The notes: a model not told the origin generated them from the letters alone. A stretch of DNA of 64,000 nt from Streptomyces sp. ISL-36 (GCF_018614205.1 NZ_JAGGOS010000030.1:1-64000), one strand, 5' to 3'. Positions 1-9,229 are shown, numbered from the stretch's first letter. Made by a program: numbers and translations.

Positions 1-80
1 TGTCATGAACAACAAGGGGGGAAGTCATGCCGGACCCGAAGGCCGGGGCCCCATTGCGGAGCCAGGAAAAAGGTAACGGG

Positions 81-165
81 GGGGGAGTGGAGCCCACCGG
101 ATGGACGCCACCGAGGGGGGAGTGGAGTCCACTCGGTGGACGCCACCCGGTGGGGGAGTGCGGTA
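81..165. repeat. Three tandem ~35-nt direct repeats (iteron-like)
   Basis: Three copies of a G-rich unit lie head to tail, with AGTG cores starting at 86, 121 and 157 (period 35-36). Copies 1 and 2 share GGGGGAGTGGAG followed by a GGTGGACGCCACC-like block; copy 3 is more diverged. The phasing and internal dyad resemble iterons or a multimeric operator. A replication-relaxation-type gene lies about 0.9 kb downstream, so a plasmid or ICE control site is possible, but that function is inferred. Confidence 0.6.
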
Positions 166-255
166 CACCGTGGACAACTCATCGCGCGGTGCGCGCGCCT
201 CTGCGCACCCACGCGCCGCCCGCCACAGCCAGCCGGTGCGCGTGGCGCGCGCCGC

Positions 256-647
256 GTGCCGGACGCCGGGTTCTACGATCCGCGCGTGGGACAGACCCCG
301 GCACAGAAGGCCGCGAAGGCGGCACGCGGGCAGCAGCCGAAGAAGTGGCCCGGCAAGGCCCAGCGCGAGGCGTCTCTGCGGGCGCAGGCAGCGACGGCGC
401 CGCTTCCGCGCGGGTCGGTGCGGGCCGCGTACGGCGGCAGCTGCCCGGCCTGCTTCAAGGACTACGGCAAGGGCGAGGTCATCACGAAGGTGACCGAGGA
501 CGGGGGACACCCCGGCTGCGCGCCCCGGAAGTTGAGGCAGCCGAGCGGGAGTTCGCCCGGATCGAGGCCGGTGAGACGTTCCGAGGCCACAAGCCCTCGG
601 ACTGGCGGCTCGGCTCCTCGCCCTCCAGCACTCGCCCCGCTCGCTGA
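256..647 (+). pseudogene. Small basic Cys/His (zinc-finger-like) protein, frameshifted
   Basis: The reading frame from GTG 256 (alternative GTG 286) gives a Lys/Ala/Gln-rich start (QTPAQKAAKAARGQQPKKW), then a compact CxxC...HxGC module (SCPACFKDYGKGEVI ... GGHPGCAP) that looks like a zinc-binding knuckle. At about position 521 the frame breaks. The natural continuation (PEVEAAEREFARIEAGETF, ending with TGA at 645-647) is in another frame, as if one base were missing. Similar short Cys-rich proteins are common in Streptomyces mobile DNA, but no named family is claimed. It is either a real frameshift or a sequencing error. There is nothing coding between its end and the next gene. Confidence 0.5.
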
Positions 648-1071
648 GCTCCGGCCGGACGGATGTGGGCCACGGACAACCCGCCCGGTCAAGGGGCAGT
701 CAAGGCGAAAACGGACATCCGTCGGCGGGGGCCGTCAGACCGCGGTCAAGGGGTGGCTTCTCAGGGTGGCTCCGGCCCGTGCGCAGATCCGCGCGCGGGC
801 CGGACGACTGCCGACCCGGCCCGCAGGCCGGAGGAAGCCAAGGACCACCGTGCCCGCCGACATCACGCCCGACCCCGCCCACGGGCACCGCGCCGCCCGC
901 GACCGCCGGCCCTCAGACGACGTGGACCAAGTCCCGCAGGCCCCCTCCACGGGCCCCTCCATCGCCCCCTTCGCCCGCCCGGCGTGTTCGTGCAGGGCCC
1001 CGGCGGGCAAGGTCCCGCGACGCGTTCGACAACCCTCCTAGCCAGGAACCAAGGTCTGGAGGCCGACTGGA
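648..1071. other. Gene-free stretch
   Basis: The reading frames here have the Arg/Pro/Gly-rich composition of noncoding high-GC DNA, and none resembles a protein family. The stretch separates the broken zinc-finger-like gene from the replication-relaxation gene and may carry that gene's promoter. No clear hairpin was found. Confidence 0.5.
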
Positions 1072-2313
1072 GTGCGAAGGAAGGAAGTGCTCAGGGCCCT
1101 GGGGATCTTCCACGGGGCTACCGCTGATCAGCTGTGGCGGATGCTGCGCCCCGGCGACCGACACGACCGGATCACCAGGGACACCCTGAACGCGTTGAAG
1201 GACTCGGGGCGTGTCCGGGTGGAGACGCGACTGGAGTTGGGCCACCAGCTGTGGGTGCTCACCGAGAAGGGCCACAAGGAAGCCAAACTGCTGCTGCCGA
1301 AGGACGTACGGAATTCCGCGCTGCGCCAGCTCGAGTACGACGACGAAGGCCGGCCGGTGGAAGCCGACGGCTACGACGAACTCGCCACCGCCGTCACCTC
1401 GACCGCCGCCGTGCTCACCGATGCCGGGTACGGCACCCCGCTGTCCTGGCAGACCGAGATCGCCCACAAGCTCCCCTACGGCTACACCCAATACACCGAC
1501 CTGACGATGCGCGCCCCGGACGCCGGAGTGCCCGCGATGCTCCTGGAAGTCGACCGCGTCACCGAGCCCGTCGACGAGCTGCGCCGGTACACCGAGTGGT
1601 TCGAGCTCCTGGCGCCGAAGGCGGATGCGACCAAGGTGAAGGCGGCCCGGGGAGCGGCGGTGCACGACTTCCGGCTCTGGTCGCGGATCTATCCAGCGAC
1701 CGGCCGGGAGGGCTACGTACCGGTGGCGTTCGTGTTCACCGGGAAGACGGCGGCGCAGCGTGAGAGCCGGATGCGGCGCCTGGAGCAGGCCGCCCGCGCG
1801 TACTCCGGCGGCACTCCGTACGCGGGCAGGAGCGCGGGCATCACGGCCGTCGATTACCACCAGGCGGTGCCCGTGGTCGTCACCGAGCTGGAGGGGATCA
1901 CCGCCGACCCGGCCGGGGCCGCGGGCGCGGTGTGGCGGCGGCTGGGGCGGGATGAGTGGCAGACGCTGGGCGAGGCCCTGGACAACCCGGACGGCGACCG
2001 CCTGTACGCGGTGCAGTGGAGGGAAGCCAACCGCCGCCAAGCGGAGCGCGAGGCCGCCGAGTGGGAGGCACAGCGACCGGTGTGCACTGGCTGCGGGGAG
2101 AAGTTCACCGAAGACCGCTGGGCGCAGGTGCAAGGGCACCGGTCCTGGGGCAGCGAAAGCGACGGCCTGTGCGGGCCGTGCGCGGACGCGGCGAGCGCTC
2201 GGGCCGAAGTCGAACGGGTTGCGCGCCGCCAGGCGGAAGAGGCCGCTGCCCGCGCGCTGGCGGCCGACCCCCCGGCGGCCAGGAGCCGCGGCGTGTTCGG
2301 GCGGCGTCGGTAG
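1072..2313 (+). CDS. Replication-relaxation family protein
   Basis: The 413-residue protein has an N-terminal winged-helix-like region (ALGIFHGATADQLWRMLRPG, roughly residues 8-75) and the middle domain expected of the replication-relaxation family of actinobacterial plasmids and integrative elements. Near the C-terminus is a four-Cys zinc ribbon (CTGCGEKF ... CGPC, about residues 341-372), followed by an Ala/Arg-rich tail. Family members are linked to plasmid or ICE replication and transfer; the exact activity is not established. The start is GTG 1072; upstream in-frame starts are not better supported. It stands alone on the plus strand between two broken genes, suggesting a leftover of an integrated element. 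Confidence 0.75.
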   Translation: MRRKEVLRALGIFHGATADQLWRMLRPGDRHDRITRDTLNALKDSGRVRVETRLELGHQLWVLTEKGHKEAKLLLPKDVRNSALRQLEYDDEGRPVEADGYDELATAVTSTAAVLTDAGYGTPLSWQTEIAHKLPYGYTQYTDLTMRAPDAGVPAMLLEVDRVTEPVDELRRYTEWFELLAPKADATKVKAARGAAVHDFRLWSRIYPATGREGYVPVAFVFTGKTAAQRESRMRRLEQAARAYSGGTPYAGRSAGITAVDYHQAVPVVVTELEGITADPAGAAGAVWRRLGRDEWQTLGEALDNPDGDRLYAVQWREANRRQAEREAAEWEAQRPVCTGCGEKFTEDRWAQVQGHRSWGSESDGLCGPCADAASARAEVERVARRQAEEAAARALAADPPAARSRGVFGRRR

Positions 2314-2441
2314 CCGCTGGGCAAGCCCAAGGGGAGCCTGGGCAAGCCGTCCCCGGACGGCGGCTTGCCCACCGTCCTCAGGCGCGCTGGGGTGAACCAC
2401 GTCGGCCGGACGCCCCGGCCGGGTAGGCGAGAGAGGGCGCG

Positions 2442-3103
2442 ATGTGCACCTTCGAGACGGGCCAGACGGTCGTACGGCGCGACGTGCACCGTACGGGCCG
2501 GGTGTGGAGTGAGCACGCGCTGCGCGTCGTTGCCGACACGAGCGAGGCCATGGTGGCCGCCTGCTCGCCGGGAGCCGAGACCGGCTGGCCGGCCCTGTAC
2601 GTCAGGGCCCGCGACGACGGCGACCGGTCGGTGCGCATAGAGGCGTTCGATGCGATGGCGACCGGCGTGTGGGAGCTCGCGGACGCGGTGTGGCAGGAGA
2701 CCGAGCTGCTGCTGTGGAAGCCGCCGGCCGCGTGGTTCAGCGTCAACGCCTTCTACACGAGCGCCGGGCTGCGCAACTGGTAAGTGAACTTCGAGCACCC
2801 CACGCGGCGTACGACGGAGGGGTTCGACACCTTCGACCTCGCCGTGGACCTGGTCGTCGACCCCGACCTCACCCGCTGGGAGTGGAAGGACGAAGACGAG
2901 TACGCACGTACGGCGGCTCGGCATCGTCACCGACACCGAGCACCAGGCCGTGGACGCCGCCCTCGACGAGGTCCTCGCGAGCCGAGCGCACCGGGGTCTT
3001 CGCGCACTCGGAGCGGTGGGCGGCCTGGCGCTGGGAGCCGGTGTGGCCTACGCCGCGCCTGCCCCGGCCCCGAGCGGCCGCGAACAGGGTTGCACCGGAG
3101 TGA
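2442..3103 (+). pseudogene. DUF402 domain protein, broken by a stop codon and two frameshifts
   Basis: Three consecutive pieces in three frames rebuild a DUF402 protein (nucleotide-hydrolase-like family). Piece 1, from ATG 2442 behind a GAGAGG ribosome site, ends SAGLRNW at an in-frame TAA (2781-2783), where family members continue NWYVNFE, so a Tyr codon appears to have become a stop. Piece 2 continues VNFEHPTRRTTEGFDTFDL in the same frame until about 2910. Piece 3 (LGIVTDTEHQAVDAALDEV) lies in the next frame. The tail (ERTGVFAHSERWAAWRWEP) shifts again near 2990 and ends at 3103. The gene cannot make a full product. Confidence 0.8.
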
Positions 3104-3361
3104 GGCTGAACCGTTGTCTGGACGGTTGCATGCGGCGGGGGACCGGAGGTATTGCCGGAGGTGGGAGCCTGGCAGATCGGACACCGTCTGTTGTTCCTGG
3201 CCAACCTGGGTGGGCAAGCCTCCCCGCGACGAGGACACCTCTAATTCGTTAGTAATTAGAGGTTCTGGATCTCTGATGGGCCCGGGGCGGCGTTGTCCAG
3301 CCCGGGGCAGGACGTGTGTGGTCCGGTCGGTGCCGTGGTGACCCCTACGACCCCTCCGACC
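3104..3361. other. Gene-free stretch with an AT-rich palindrome
   Basis: No coding frame is supported. The stretch holds the palindrome at 3238-3262 and leads into the structured region upstream of the IS110 transposase. Confidence 0.5.
3238..3262. repeat. AT-rich perfect palindrome
   Basis: CCTCTAATT (3238-3246) and AATTAGAGG (3254-3262) form a 9-bp perfect inverted repeat around CGTTAGT. Its AT content stands out from the surrounding GC-rich DNA. It could be an operator, an attachment core or an insertion-related site; nothing nearby decides which. Confidence 0.55.
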
Positions 3362-3528
3362 GTGCGAGGTCTTTGAAAAGACTGGTGGCGCTGGGCGCCG
3401 GCCGGTCCTCGCACGTTCTGCCCCCACGGGCCCGTCTGGTTCGGGATCCTCGAAGGATGAGCTGCCGCACGGTGACGCGTTTCTCCTCACGAGCTCCGAG
3501 CTCTGGACACGGCGCGCGCCCGTGCGGC
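3362..3528 (+). ncRNA. Candidate IS110 bridge RNA (structured region upstream of transposase)
   Basis: GTGCGAGG (3362-3369) pairs with CCTCGCAC (3407-3414) and encloses two hairpins: GTCTTT-GAAA-AGAC-like at 3369-3382 and GGCGC-TGG-GCGCC at 3387-3399. A short hairpin ATCCT-CGA-AGGAT sits at 3446-3458. A second long stem, GCCGCACGG (3464-3472) with CCGTGCGGC (3520-3528), encloses GAGCT-CCG-AGCTC (3491-3503). Known for the family: IS110-type elements encode a bridge RNA with two binding loops next to the transposase gene. Inferred here: this is that RNA. Exact ends and loop assignments are not determined. Confidence 0.5.
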
Positions 3529-3643
3529 CTTGCGGCGCCGCGCACGGCTGATGAGGTGGCGGACCACAGAGTCCTGGAATTAGTGCGCCGTGCGGCCCCG
3601 CGTGCTCGCGTTCGAGAACAGCAGCGGAGAAGGGGCGGGATCC

Positions 3644-4885
3644 ATGGACGTGTTCTGCGGGATCGACTGGGCGGAGGGACACCACGACGTCGCGCTCGTC
3701 GACGACACCGGCAAGCTGCTGGCCAAGTGCCGGATCAACGACGACCTGGACGGCTACCGGCTGCTGCTGGACCTGCTGGCGGAACACGGCGATTCCGCGG
3801 AGACGCCGATCCCAGTGGCGATCGAGACCAGTCGCGGCCTGCTGGTCGCCACGCTGCCGCAGGGCCCTCGGAAGATCTACGCGGTCAACCCGATGGCTGC
3901 CTCCCGCTACCGTGACCGCCACGGAGTCAGCCGCAAGAAGTCGGACCCGGGCGACGCCCTGGTGCTGGCGAACATCATCCGCACTGACGCGCCGATGCAC
4001 CGGTCGCTGCCCACCGACACGGACCTGGCCCAGGCCGTCGCCGTCCTGGCCCGCGCACAGCAGGACGCGGTCTGGAACCGGCAGCAGGTCGCCAATCAGC
4101 TGCGGTCGCTGTTGCGGGAGTACTTCCCGGCGATGGTCGAGGCGTTCAGGGACAAGCCGGGAACCCTGACCCGGCCCGATGCCCGCCGCATCCTGGCCGT
4201 GGCGCCCACACCTGCCCTGGCCGCCAAGCTGCAAATGTGGAAGCTCACGGCCATGCTCCGGCGGGCCGGCCGCCGCCGGGGCATCGAAACGGACGCCGAA
4301 CGAATCCAGCAGCTTTTCCGCCAGGATGCCCCTCGACAGCTGCCTCTCGTCGAGGACGCCATGGGCAAGCAGGCACTGGCCCTGCTGCTTCAACTGGACG
4401 CGGCCTGCGAGGCGGTCGGTGACCTGGCGCGGGCCACCGAGCAGGCGTTCCGCGCACACCCGGACGCGGCGATCATGCTGAGCTTCCCAGGGATCGGCCC
4501 CCAGGTCGGTGCCCGCATTCTGGGCGAGATCGGCGACGACAGGAGCCGGTTCGCCACGGCTGGAGGACTGAAGGCGTACGCCGGCTCCGCCCCGATCACG
4601 CGGGCCTCCGGCAAACGCCGCTACGTCGGACGCCGGTTCGTCAAGAACAACCGGCTTAACCACGTCGGCCACCTATGGGCCTTCGCCTCCCTCAGCGGTT
4701 CAACCGGCGCGGACGCCCACTACCGCCGCCGCCGGGCAGGAGGGGACTGGCACATGCAGGCTCTCCGGCACCTGTTCAACCGCATGATCGGCCAACTCCA
4801 CCACTGCCTCCTGGCGCGCATTCCGTTCGATGAATCGATCGCCTTCCCCGCAGAGCCGCTACCAGCAGGAACAGCCGCTACGTGA
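3644..4885 (+). CDS. IS110-family transposase (DEDD recombinase)
   Basis: The 413-residue protein opens with the DEDD/RuvC-like motif FCGIDWAEGHHDVALVDD. Further acidic positions lie in VAIETSRG and in the KKSDPGDALVLANI segment (the D..DA pair). The C-terminal half carries the family's Transposase_20-type region (LSFPGIGPQVGARILGEIG ... RASGKRR), with its catalytic-type Ser in the late segment FASLSGSTGADAHYRRRR. Start ATG 3644 follows AGAAGGGG; longer in-frame starts would run into the structured region. The gene looks intact and full length. Confidence 0.9.
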   Translation: MDVFCGIDWAEGHHDVALVDDTGKLLAKCRINDDLDGYRLLLDLLAEHGDSAETPIPVAIETSRGLLVATLPQGPRKIYAVNPMAASRYRDRHGVSRKKSDPGDALVLANIIRTDAPMHRSLPTDTDLAQAVAVLARAQQDAVWNRQQVANQLRSLLREYFPAMVEAFRDKPGTLTRPDARRILAVAPTPALAAKLQMWKLTAMLRRAGRRRGIETDAERIQQLFRQDAPRQLPLVEDAMGKQALALLLQLDAACEAVGDLARATEQAFRAHPDAAIMLSFPGIGPQVGARILGEIGDDRSRFATAGGLKAYAGSAPITRASGKRRYVGRRFVKNNRLNHVGHLWAFASLSGSTGADAHYRRRRAGGDWHMQALRHLFNRMIGQLHHCLLARIPFDESIAFPAEPLPAGTAAT

Positions 4886-5047
4886 ACGGAACGGGACGGC
4901 TTGTCCAGGGGCGACAGGAGCGACGATCAGTCGGCCATGAGACCCGAAGTGCAGTCGATCGCTGCTCGTTCCATCACCCCGGGCCTCCGAGTGAGCGCGG
5001 TCCAGCCCACATGATGAGGCGATACCGAAAGGTGCGACCATCGTCGG

Positions 5048-5772
5048 ATGCGAGGGATCGATGAGCTGGTCAATGTGGACGACCCGGCGTGGCCGGAGCT
5101 TCAGGGGATTCTCAAGGCGAGCTCCGTGCCGGTTCAAGTGCTGTCTGGAGACATCAACGAGGGCCGCCGGTGCCTTCTGCAGATGCAGGTCAGCGCGCGA
5201 TCGGTGCTGGGTGCACTGGCGTTGAACACCGGCGGATTCCTCGTGGACAACGGGTGGGTGCGAGTGTTCGGCGGGGGTTCGGTGGCGGATGGGCGACTCC
5301 CAAGCCTGGCGCAGGTCAACCGTTTCCCCACGGACTTCGACCCTGGCTGGCATCCCGCGACAGGTCTTGTCGTCGGCCACGACATTGTCGGAGGGGTATT
5401 TGCGTTGAACGGTGGCGATCCCGCAGCTGCGGGCCGCCCTGGGGCACCTGGCCAGATGACGTACTTCGCTCCCGACACTCTGGCGTGGGAGGCGATGGAG
5501 ATGGGCCACTCGGGGTGGGTCTCCTGGCTGCTCTCGGGCAGGCTGGAGACGTTCTATGACGGAATGCGCTGGCCTGGTTGGCGTGAGGAGACCGCGGCCC
5601 TGGCTTGTGGGCTGGTCTATCCGTGTATCCGTTCCTGTGGTCCGAGGAAGCTCACGCCGATCTCGCGGCCACGAGTCGGCGGCCTGTGCCGATGCGCGAG
5701 GTGCTCGGAGTCGCAGCGGACTTCGCCCGGCAGATGGGGCCGTCCGATCCTGGGTTCCTGGGCGACGTGTGA
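5048..5772 (+). pseudogene. DUF2625 family protein, frameshifted
   Basis: From ATG 5048 the first ~185 residues read as a DUF2625 protein (DELVNVDDPAWPELQG, GALALNTGGFLVDNGWVRV, GQMTYFAPDTLAWEAM, SGRLETFYDGMRWPGWREE). Near 5605-5612 the frame is lost. The expected continuation GLSVYPFLWSEEAHADLAA ... FLGDV lies in another frame and ends with TGA at 5770-5772. A single-base indel is enough to explain this. DUF2625 has no established biochemical role. The unshifted frame runs on to 5890 but is shadow sequence. Confidence 0.8.
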
Positions 5773-6026
5773 CTGGCTTAGCTGTCGGTCCTGGTGTGTC
5801 AGTGAAGGTCCGGAGTCGGGGGACTGGGCCGAGGTTCTGCGGGCGCGATGGGGCGGCGAACACCCACGGCTTGACGGCTTAACCGCATGAGGTGTCTTCT
5901 CCACGCGATAGCCGTGGGAAAGAGGACAATGTCGAGCTCCTGACGGCCGGGTCGCCGAGAGAAACCCCTGGCCGCCGGTTGATCGGGATGGCAGGCTCTG
6001 CCTCCACCGGAACGAGGAGCTCCGCG

Positions 6027-6421
6027 ATGACCGACAAGCCGGAGACGGAACGCATCGACTGCACCGACTGCTTCGCCCTGCCGGGCCCTGACAACACCCG
6101 CATCTCGTACGTGAAGACCGCAGCGGGATCAGCAAGACCTGGCACATCCCGGAGTGCCCCGCCCTCAGCATCATGTAGATCAACTGGGAGGAAGGAAGCA
6201 AGCGGGTCGAGGAACAGGAGGAGTGGGCGGAGGGCGTCTTCCCCGCCGCGCACGAGCGGCTCAAGCAGGCTGCCGCCGCGATACCCGCGGACACCGCAGC
6301 ACATCCCTTCGTCGCCGCCCTGACCAAGCTGGTCCAGCCACAGGCCGACACCACCGGCTTCGTCGTCCTGCGCCGCTGGGCCGAAATCCTTGAGCGGCAC
6401 TTCCCCCCCGGAGCTCCCTGA
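6027..6421 (+). pseudogene. Hypothetical protein with frameshift and internal stop
   Basis: From ATG 6027 (ribosome site CGAGGAG) the product starts MTDKPETERIDCTDCFALPG, with a CxxC pair. At about 6120 the frame shifts to GISKTWHIPECPALSIM, which meets TAG at 6176-6178. It then continues INWEEGSKRVEEQEEWAEG ... LRRWAEILERHF to TGA at 6419-6421. The pieces read convincingly as one ~130-residue soluble protein, but I do not recognise the family. Two independent lesions argue for real decay. Confidence 0.55.
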
Positions 6422-6453
6422 CCCCGACCACACCACCGAGTAGATGCGCCCCC

Positions 6454-6663
6454 TTACCTCGGGGTGGAGGGGCGTCGGATGTCCGCGTACACCCGCGCCC
6501 GCACTCCGGGTTCGCCGGGGACGTGCCATACCGGGGTGATCCCAGAGGTCGCCCACTGCTGCTGGAGGCGGTGCATCACGGTGCGGACCGTGCTCTTGTC
6601 GGCGGCGGTGATGTCCAGGACCATGAGGCCGGGCTCGGCGATGTGCTGTTCATCAATGTGCAT
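6454..6663 (-). CDS. DUF6207 family small protein
   Basis: The 69-residue product starts at ATG 6663 (MHIDEQHIAEPGLMVLDITA) and contains WATSGITPVWHVPGEPGVRA and a YADIRRP end. This matches the small DUF6207 proteins that are abundant in Streptomyces and have unknown function. It appears intact, sits alone on the minus strand between a broken gene and the split ligase, and has only a weak ribosome site (GGGA). Confidence 0.7.
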   Translation of the reverse strand: MHIDEQHIAEPGLMVLDITAADKSTVRTVMHRLQQQWATSGITPVWHVPGEPGVRARVYADIRRPSTPR

Positions 6664-7464
6664 GTCCCAACCGACGGCTCTGCCCTGCCGGCCGGTTCGC
6701 CAGCCGCCGGGGAAGCATCCGTATGAGGGAGCCCGGTCACCGACTCGCCCGGCCCGGTCGCGCGGACCGTGCCTGGGCCGTAGACATGAAGGGGCAGCCG
6801 CGTTCCGCTGACAGGACCGGAGCGGGCTGCGACCCCCTTTGTCGGGAGCGAGGACCTGGTGGTGTTGCGTCCGCCTGTGGAGCCAATGCTCGCCCAGGCC
6901 CGGGAGCCCCTCCCCGGCCCAGGCGTCCTGTCCGGTGGCCTCGCGTTCGAGGCCAAGTTCGACGGCTACAGGTGCCTGCTGTTCTCCCCGGCCCAGCCGG
7001 GCGGTCCGGTGTTCCTGCAGTTCCGACGCGGCAGCCTGATCCAGAGACACTTCCCCGACCTCGTCCGCGCCGCCGCGCGCCTTCCGCCCGGCCTGGTCCT
7101 CGACGGCGAGCTCGTCGTATGGCACGAAGGCCGGTTCAGCTTCGAGGCACTGCAGCGCCGTGCGGTCTCGGGCGGTCGCACCGTCGACCGGCTCGCTGCC
7201 ACCTACCCCGCGCACTACATCGCTTTCGATGTCCTCCAGACGGGTGGCGAGGAACTGCTGGCCGAGCCGTACGAGCGGCGACGCGCGCTCTTGGAGGCGC
7301 TGTTCGCCGACCACGGCCTGACGGCGCCATGGACCCTCTGCCCGATGACCACCGACCCCGCCATCGCTCAGGAGTGGCTGACCTCCTGGACCGAGATCCA
7401 AGGCGTTGAGGGCCTCGTAATCAAGGGGCGTTCACAGCGCTACCTGCCGGGCGCGAGGGGCTGG

Positions 7465-8399
7465 TGTGTTAACTGCACCTTCTCTGGCTCGTTGGACAGG
7501 GCGATCCCGAGTGCGCGTTGCGCCGCAGGAGGAGGTCGAGTGGTGGGGGCGGCCCGTGTTCTGCACAGGCGTTGATCACGGCTGCTGCGGGGTGCTCGTT
7601 GCTTCCCCTCGCGGGTGTCCCCCGTCGGCTGCCGTCCGGGCTGGGCATCCTCTGGCAGCCCTCGCCTCGTTCAGTAGAATCCGAACTTGGCGGTGCCGAC
7701 GGGGCTGATGCCGAAGGATCCGTTGGAGGCGGTGTAGTGGTCGTCGCCGTGGAAGACGGCGTAGCCGCCGGCCAGGATGTTGCTGACCGCTTGCGTGCCG
7801 ATGTTCGCGGGGGCGGTGGTGTACACCTTGCCGTCCGCGTTGGTGCGGGCCATGGCCAGCAGGGTGCCGTCCTGGGCGTAGAACTGGATCAGTCGGCCGA
7901 CGACGGGGTTGCCGTTGGCGTCATTGAGGCTGGCGTACAGACCGGAGATCTGCATCCCGCCGAGCGGGTCGATGTGGGCTTGACCCGTGTACAGGACGGT
8001 CGCCTCCCGGTGGTGCTGATGGGCTGGCGGATGCGCGACGGCGGCTGCTGCCGCGCTGGGTGCCGCAACACCGGCGAGCACGGCGGCCGCCGCACACAGT
8101 GCCGGCCCCTGAAGCCGGACCATAAGTCGTTTCATCATGTGCCTTCTTTCTTCTCTCGCTCATTTGCGGCGAGTCGGGCAATAGATTCCTTTCTGACCCA
8201 ACGACCCATCGACCGCTAAGTCACAGGCAATGAGCCACCTCCGCACCGCCTGCAGCGACCAGACCCGGTCGTGTTTCCTCGAAAGCGCTGGCATGCCGAC
8301 CCCGAGGCCATCCTGGACGACCCGCGGTGAGCGGTGGTCCGAGGGTGACCTGGCGGCGCCCGAACTCAGCAATGTGGCGGCCGGGTAGTGCAGAGAAGG
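7465..8399. mobile_element. Insertion interrupting the ligase gene (type unknown)
   Basis: The borders are set by where the ligase reading stops and resumes. The word CCTTCTCTG occurs at 7478-7486 and, inverted, as CAGAGAAGG at 8391-8399, hinting at imperfect terminal inverted repeats. No transposase is visible inside. The only supported gene is the secreted protein at 7671-8138. The leftover 8139-8399 stretch has no convincing coding frame. It could be a non-autonomous element or the product of recombination. Confidence 0.5.
7671..8138 (-). CDS. Secreted protein with Ig-like fold
   Basis: The 155-residue product has a cationic start (MMKRLMVRLQG), a hydrophobic Ala-rich core and an AAA cleavage region near residue 30, so it should be exported. 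The mature part (ISGLYASLNDANGNPVVGRL, IQFYAQDGTLLAMARTNADG, GGYAVFHGDDHYTASNGSF) reads like a bacterial Ig-like beta-sandwich. Its partner is unknown. The gene is whole, although it lies inside the DNA that splits the ligase, so it probably arrived with that insertion. Confidence 0.7.
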   Translation of the reverse strand: MMKRLMVRLQGPALCAAAAVLAGVAAPSAAAAAVAHPPAHQHHREATVLYTGQAHIDPLGGMQISGLYASLNDANGNPVVGRLIQFYAQDGTLLAMARTNADGKVYTTAPANIGTQAVSNILAGGYAVFHGDDHYTASNGSFGISPVGTAKFGFY

Positions 8400-8939
8400 T
8401 TCAAGATCCGGCGCCGCCACACCACCGAAGCGATCATCGGCGGCATCACCGGCACCCTCAGACGACCGCAGATCCTCGTCCTCGGCCGCTACGACGAAGA
8501 CGACCGGCTGCGCCCCGTCGGCCGGACCGTGCCGCTGGGGCCGAACGTCGCCCGCCAGCTCGCCGGTCACCTTCAGCCACCAGGCCCGGACCATCCATGG
8601 ACCGGCGCCCACTTCTCCTCCACCTGGGGTAGCCGCGAACCCTTGGACGTCACCCTGGTCGTCCCCGAGGTGGTCGCGGAAGTCGACGCCGACACCGCTA
8701 TCGACCGCGGGGCCTGGCGCCACCCCACGCGATTCGTCCGGCCGCGCCTGGACGTCACGGTGGCCGACGTGCCCCATTTGGCGTGGGCACCGCCCCTGCG
8801 GCCGGCTGAAGCCGAACATGGCGAGGGCCGGCTGGCTGCTGTGTCGCTCGTCCGGGGTCGGAGCTTCCGAATACGCCCCGGCCTTGGAGCGGACCCTGGT
8901 GTGGCTGGCCAGGAGCGGACAAGGCGTGAGGGGGCCGAA

Positions 8940-9225
8940 ATGGCCGTGGGAAGCGTGCAGGCGAAGGAATGGGAGGACTTCGACTGGGTCGTGTGGCAGG
9001 TCACTGTCGACGACCCGGAAAACCGCCTCGTGTCCTCGTGGGAACAGTACGATCAGCGGCCGGACCTGGCTGAACGCACCCGGCAGCCGATGACCGAGCT
9101 CGCCGCCTCGCTCGGCTGCGTCTACGAGGACTGCTGCGACGACGACACCTACGGCCGCGACGATGACCCGTACTACGCCTGGTGGATCCGCGCCCCCCAG
9201 GCCGAGCACAGTCGGCGCGGCAAGG
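8940..9225 (+). pseudogene. Hypothetical protein, 3' truncated
   Basis: A plausible coding start is ATG 8940 behind GAGGGGG. It gives a Trp/Asp-rich segment (EWEDFDWVVWQVTVDDPENR, CVYEDCCDDDTYGRDDDPYY, AWWIRAPQAE). At about 9225 it meets a minus-strand helicase-associated remnant, and the frame then turns into the shadow of that gene. The family is not recognised. The abrupt switch marks a recombination junction. Confidence 0.45.
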
Positions 9226-9229
9226 ATTG

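Larger units (their letters stand above)
3362..4885 (+). mobile_element. IS110-family insertion sequence (ends unresolved)
   Basis: The element consists of the folded noncoding region and the intact transposase gene. IS110 elements lack obvious terminal inverted repeats, so the true ends cannot be set from sequence alone. The left end probably lies between 3262 and 3362, and the right end between 4885 and about 5045, before the DUF2625 remnant. Confidence 0.6.
6859..8800 (+). pseudogene. ATP-dependent DNA ligase split by a 935-bp insertion
   Basis: Residues from GTG 6859 give the nucleotidyltransferase half of a LigC/LigD-type ligase: the lysyl-AMP motif EAKFDGYR (Lys33), a downstream motif LVLDGELVVW, and EGLVIKG, then RYLPGARGW ending at 7464. 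The OB-fold half resumes at 8400 (FKIRRRHTTEAIIGG, then LRPVGRTVPLG, HPWTGAHFSSTWGSREPL, RFVRPRLDVTVADVP). Removing 7465-8399 restores the expected junction GW|FKIRRR. The 3' half has no stop of its own and reads on past 8800, so its end has also been rearranged. The insert carries a secreted-protein gene on the opposite strand. Confidence 0.8.

Noticed and set aside
913..2400. 495-residue minus-strand frame
   Set aside because: It is the mirror of the replication-relaxation gene, with Arg/Ala/Gly-rich composition and no family features.
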